Below, one piece after another: positions 6,543-8,673 of a stretch of DNA of 8,673 nucleotides. A program made the position numbers and the translations under genes. Every line of letters starts with the position of its first letter. Within the stretch, counting starts at the first letter, position 1. The DNA is from Thiotrichaceae bacterium UBA7359 (GTDB lineage: Bacteria > Pseudomonadota > Gammaproteobacteria > Eutrophobiales > Eutrophobiaceae). The DNA lies in contig CAJJDJ010000010.1 in the NCBI GenBank assembly GCA_905182825.1, forward strand, positions 1 through 8,673. Direction: 5' to 3'. The notes under the pieces were generated by a model, which was given only the letters and a program-made list of their open reading frames with translations, ran no database searches and had not been told where the DNA came from.

Positions 6543-7262
6543 ATGTTTTTATTAATTCAAAAATGGCACAAAAAGTTTGGAGTTTTTGCTGCCTTGTTTG
6601 TAATTTGTTTAGTGATTAGTGGTGTTGCAATAAATCATAGTGAACAACTAGAGCTCAATAAGAAGTTTATTAAAACAGAATGGCTACTTGATTTTTATCA
6701 AATCAATCCTGCTACCGAACCTATTGCTTTTAATGCTAACGGTTCATGGGCAACTCAAGTTGGGGAACGTGTTTATTTTGATAATATTGAAATATCAAAA
6801 GATGTAGAGAAGTTAGTTGGCATCATTAGCAACAATGAAACTTATACCATTGCATACGATGGTCAATTGAAAATAATCACAAAAGATGGGGGAATTATTG
6901 AACATCTAACTGGGGCGGCAGGAGTACCCGCCGGGATGAAAGAAATAGGACAGGATGAGAATGATGATATTGTCATAAAAGCTGCGCATGGATACTACCA
7001 TGTGAATATTAATGACCTTGAATGGAAAGAATACGGGTACCTTGAAGCGGTTTGGTCTGTTGAATCAGTAATACCTACAAAATTGTATGATGATTTACTA
7101 CAACAGTATCGAGGGAGTGGTTTAACAATAGAGAAGTTGCTGATGGACATACATAGCGGTCGTTTTGCGGGAACTTGGGGTATTTATTTTGTTGATTTAA
7201 TTGCAATTCTAATGCTAATTTTATCTTGTACTGGTGTGTGGATGTGGTGGCACCGAAAATAA
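6543..7262 (+). CDS. PepSY-associated two-helix inner-membrane protein, likely electron conduit
   Basis: A 239-residue protein with one transmembrane helix at each end (about 12-30 and 213-236) and a periplasmic region of about 180 residues between them. The basic N-terminus (KWHKK) and C-terminus (WWHRK) place both ends in the cytoplasm. The motifs KWHKKFGVF and MDIHSGRFAGTWG match the start and end of PepSY-associated membrane proteins. Histidines H9 and H237 flank the helices on the cytoplasmic side and H32 and H204 on the periplasmic side, suitable for heme b ligation (inference). It lacks the cytoplasmic flavin/NADPH reductase domain seen in some relatives. The start codon has no Shine-Dalgarno, so translation may be coupled to the FMN-binding gene. 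Its likely job is to pass electrons to that partner. Confidence 0.8.
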   Translation: MFLLIQKWHKKFGVFAALFVICLVISGVAINHSEQLELNKKFIKTEWLLDFYQINPATEPIAFNANGSWATQVGERVYFDNIEISKDVEKLVGIISNNETYTIAYDGQLKIITKDGGIIEHLTGAAGVPAGMKEIGQDENDDIVIKAAHGYYHVNINDLEWKEYGYLEAVWSVESVIPTKLYDDLLQQYRGSGLTIEKLLMDIHSGRFAGTWGIYFVDLIAILMLILSCTGVWMWWHRK

Positions 7263-7283
7263 ATAAATAGAATCAAATGTAAC

Positions 7284-7319
7284 TTAGAATCATTATCATT
7301 TATACTTAAGTTTTATAAT
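7284..7319 (+). promoter_or_regulatory. Fur box and -10 element before the iron-binding protein gene
   Basis: Positions 7284-7298 match TGATAAT-N-ATTATCA at 12 of 14 positions (right half ATTATCA exact). A perfect TATAAT lies at 7314-7319, and the expected -35 region falls inside the Fur-like site, although no good -35 hexamer is visible (CATTAT at 17-base spacing). The predicted start near 7326 leaves a leader of only about 9 bases before the ATG at 7335. Iron repression of the transporter genes is the expected outcome. Confidence 0.7.
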
Positions 7320-7334
7320 ATCTTAAAAAGTGTA

Positions 7335-8342
7335 ATGACTAAATACATTTCTCTATTAATATTTTTATTCACTTTACAATCAGTCAATGCAGCTGAGGTT
7401 AATATCTACTCAGCACGTAAAGAAGCATTAATAAAGCCATTGCTAGACCAATTCCATAAAGAAACAGGAATTGCAGTCAATATCGTTACCGGTAAGGCGG
7501 ATACATTACTCAAACGTCTCGAGGCTGAAAATAAAAATTCACCTGCAGATATGTTGTTAACGGTAGACGTTGCTCGATTAGTAAGGGCTAAAGAAAAAGC
7601 ACTACTTCAAGAGATTGATTCTAAATTATTGAATGAAATAATCCCTAAAAATTATCGTGATGATGATAAGCAATGGTTCGGTTTATCATTGCGTTCACGA
7701 GTAATTGTTTATGCGCCAGATCGCGTTAATAAAAATGATCTTAGTAGTTATATGGATCTTGCAAATAAAGAATGGATAAATCGTATTTGTGTTCGTTCTT
7801 CATCAAATGTTTACAATCAATCTTTAGTAGCTGCGATGATAGCTAATTACGGTCTTTTAAAGACGGAACGATGGGGGAGAGGATTGGTGAATAATTTCGC
7901 CAGGCCACCAAAAGGTGGTGATCGCGATCAGATTAAAGCTATCGCTGCTGGGGTATGTGATGTTGGCTTAGTAAATAATTATTATCTTGCTGGTATGCTT
8001 GAGTCATCACAGAAGAGTGATGTTGTTGCGGCAAAAAAAATACGATTATTTTGGCCTGGTCAGAATGCTCATGGCGTGCACATGAATGTTAGTGGAGCGG
8101 GGATACTGAAATCAGCGAAAAATAAAAAAGAAGCGATACAATTATTGGAATTTCTGGTTGGCGATTATGCTCAAAAATGGTATGCCGATATAAACTATGA
8201 ATACTCAATAAACCCTAAACTAAAAAATAGCTCAGTTTTGAAAAGTTGGGGAAAGTTTAAGGCAGATGATCTTAATCTTAATTTATTAGGTAAGTACAAT
8301 ACTGATGCCTTAATGTTGATGGACCGAGTAGGTTGGAAATAA
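7335..8342 (+). CDS. fbpA: ferric-iron ABC transporter substrate-binding protein (FbpA/FutA/IdiA type)
   Basis: A 335-residue periplasmic binding protein. Residues 1-19 are a signal peptide (cleavage expected near VNA-AEV). The mature protein starts with VNIYSARKE, the usual first strand of the family. The iron-binding tyrosines are in place: Y25, Y160 in SSSNVYNQSL, and the pair Y216-Y217 in NNYYLAG. GDRDQIKAIAAGVCDVGL (195-212) and FGLSLRSRVIVY (115-126) are also characteristic. C152 and C208 might form a disulfide. The absence of a lipobox cysteine indicates a soluble protein. It should capture iron delivered through the outer membrane and hand it to the permease that follows. Related FutA proteins bind ferric iron and may also accept ferrous iron. 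A Fur-type promoter stands directly upstream. Confidence 0.92.
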   Translation: MTKYISLLIFLFTLQSVNAAEVNIYSARKEALIKPLLDQFHKETGIAVNIVTGKADTLLKRLEAENKNSPADMLLTVDVARLVRAKEKALLQEIDSKLLNEIIPKNYRDDDKQWFGLSLRSRVIVYAPDRVNKNDLSSYMDLANKEWINRICVRSSSNVYNQSLVAAMIANYGLLKTERWGRGLVNNFARPPKGGDRDQIKAIAAGVCDVGLVNNYYLAGMLESSQKSDVVAAKKIRLFWPGQNAHGVHMNVSGAGILKSAKNKKEAIQLLEFLVGDYAQKWYADINYEYSINPKLKNSSVLKSWGKFKADDLNLNLLGKYNTDALMLMDRVGWK

Positions 8343-8421
8343 AATAGAATCTTTTACGTTTATAACCCCTCCCGCTCAAAGATTACTCAATGTCTTAAAT
8401 CTTAAAATAAGCTCATTCAAT

Positions 8422-8673
8422 GTGACCAGATGGGACTCACTATTAGTTTTTATTTCATTACTTTTTAGTATTCCACTTGCTATCGTATTTGGTTCTCTTT
8501 TTTTCCCAGAGTATGAAGTCTGGGAGCATCTAAGATCGACTGTCTTAATTGACTATATCGGTAATTCATTCGCACTTTTTGTCGGTGTTGGGATTTTTAG
8601 TTTATTGCTTGGAGTTATTCCCGCATGGCTAGTTACCATGTATCGATTTCCTCTGAGCCGTCAATTTGAATGG
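8422..8673 (+). CDS. fbpB: iron ABC transporter permease, FbpB type (5' part, runs off window)
   Basis: An open frame reaches the right edge and encodes the start of a binding-protein-dependent permease. One hydrophobic helix (SLLVFISLLFSIPLAIVFG) is followed by a short periplasmic loop (PEYEVWEHLRSTVLIDY) and a second helix (SFALFVGVGIFSLLLGVIPAWLV). The ending RYRF-like segment MYRFPLSRQFEW is typical of FbpB permeases. The frame is open from 8332 but contains no ATG before residue 72 of the version given here. I chose GTG at 8422 because it places the first helix where the family has it. ATA at 8344, with GGA upstream, is the other candidate and would add 26 residues. It follows the binding protein by 79 bases with no terminator between them. 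Confidence 0.85.
   Translation, partial: MTRWDSLLVFISLLFSIPLAIVFGSLFFPEYEVWEHLRSTVLIDYIGNSFALFVGVGIFSLLLGVIPAWLVTMYRFPLSRQFEW

Overview
The window looks like the chromosome of an AT-rich (about 35% G+C by eye) Gram-negative bacterium, most likely a gammaproteobacterium. The evidence is an oligopeptidase A of E. coli-like length, a YgiM-type (TIGR04211) SH3 protein, an outer-membrane porin and Fur-box-like operators. I cannot name a genus. No tRNA, rRNA, CRISPR array, insertion sequence or phage gene was seen.

Left part (1-3777): the 3' end of an unidentified plus-strand gene (to 80) converges on a minus-strand cluster read in the order prlC (oligopeptidase A), a membrane-anchored periplasmic SH3/coiled-coil protein, and xthA (exonuclease III). 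The first two are 9 bases apart, and the Shine-Dalgarno of the second overlaps the stop codon of the first. These are ordinary housekeeping genes.

Middle (3778-4578): an 800-base AT-rich spacer without a convincing gene. It holds the best regulatory site in the window, a near-consensus sigma-70 promoter (TTGATA, 17 bases, TATAAT) with a near-perfect Fur box in its spacer, followed by about 320 bases of leader before the next gene.

Right part (4579-8673): an iron-related accessory cluster, all on the plus strand. It contains an outer-membrane porin with an N-terminal coiled coil, closed by a strong terminator; a secreted FMN-binding protein with a covalent flavinylation motif; a two-helix PepSY membrane protein with histidines placed to carry heme; a second Fur-box promoter; a ferric-iron substrate-binding protein (FbpA/FutA/IdiA type); and the 5' part of its permease, which runs off the window. 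The ATPase would be expected just beyond the edge.

Working model (inference): iron complexes enter the periplasm through the porin. The PepSY protein moves electrons across the inner membrane to the FMN on the secreted partner. That flavoprotein reduces or releases ferric iron, which the binding protein passes to the ABC importer. Each part belongs to a known family. The combination of a flavinylated electron carrier, a PepSY conduit and an Fbp/Fut importer under two Fur-type promoters is the most interesting content here.
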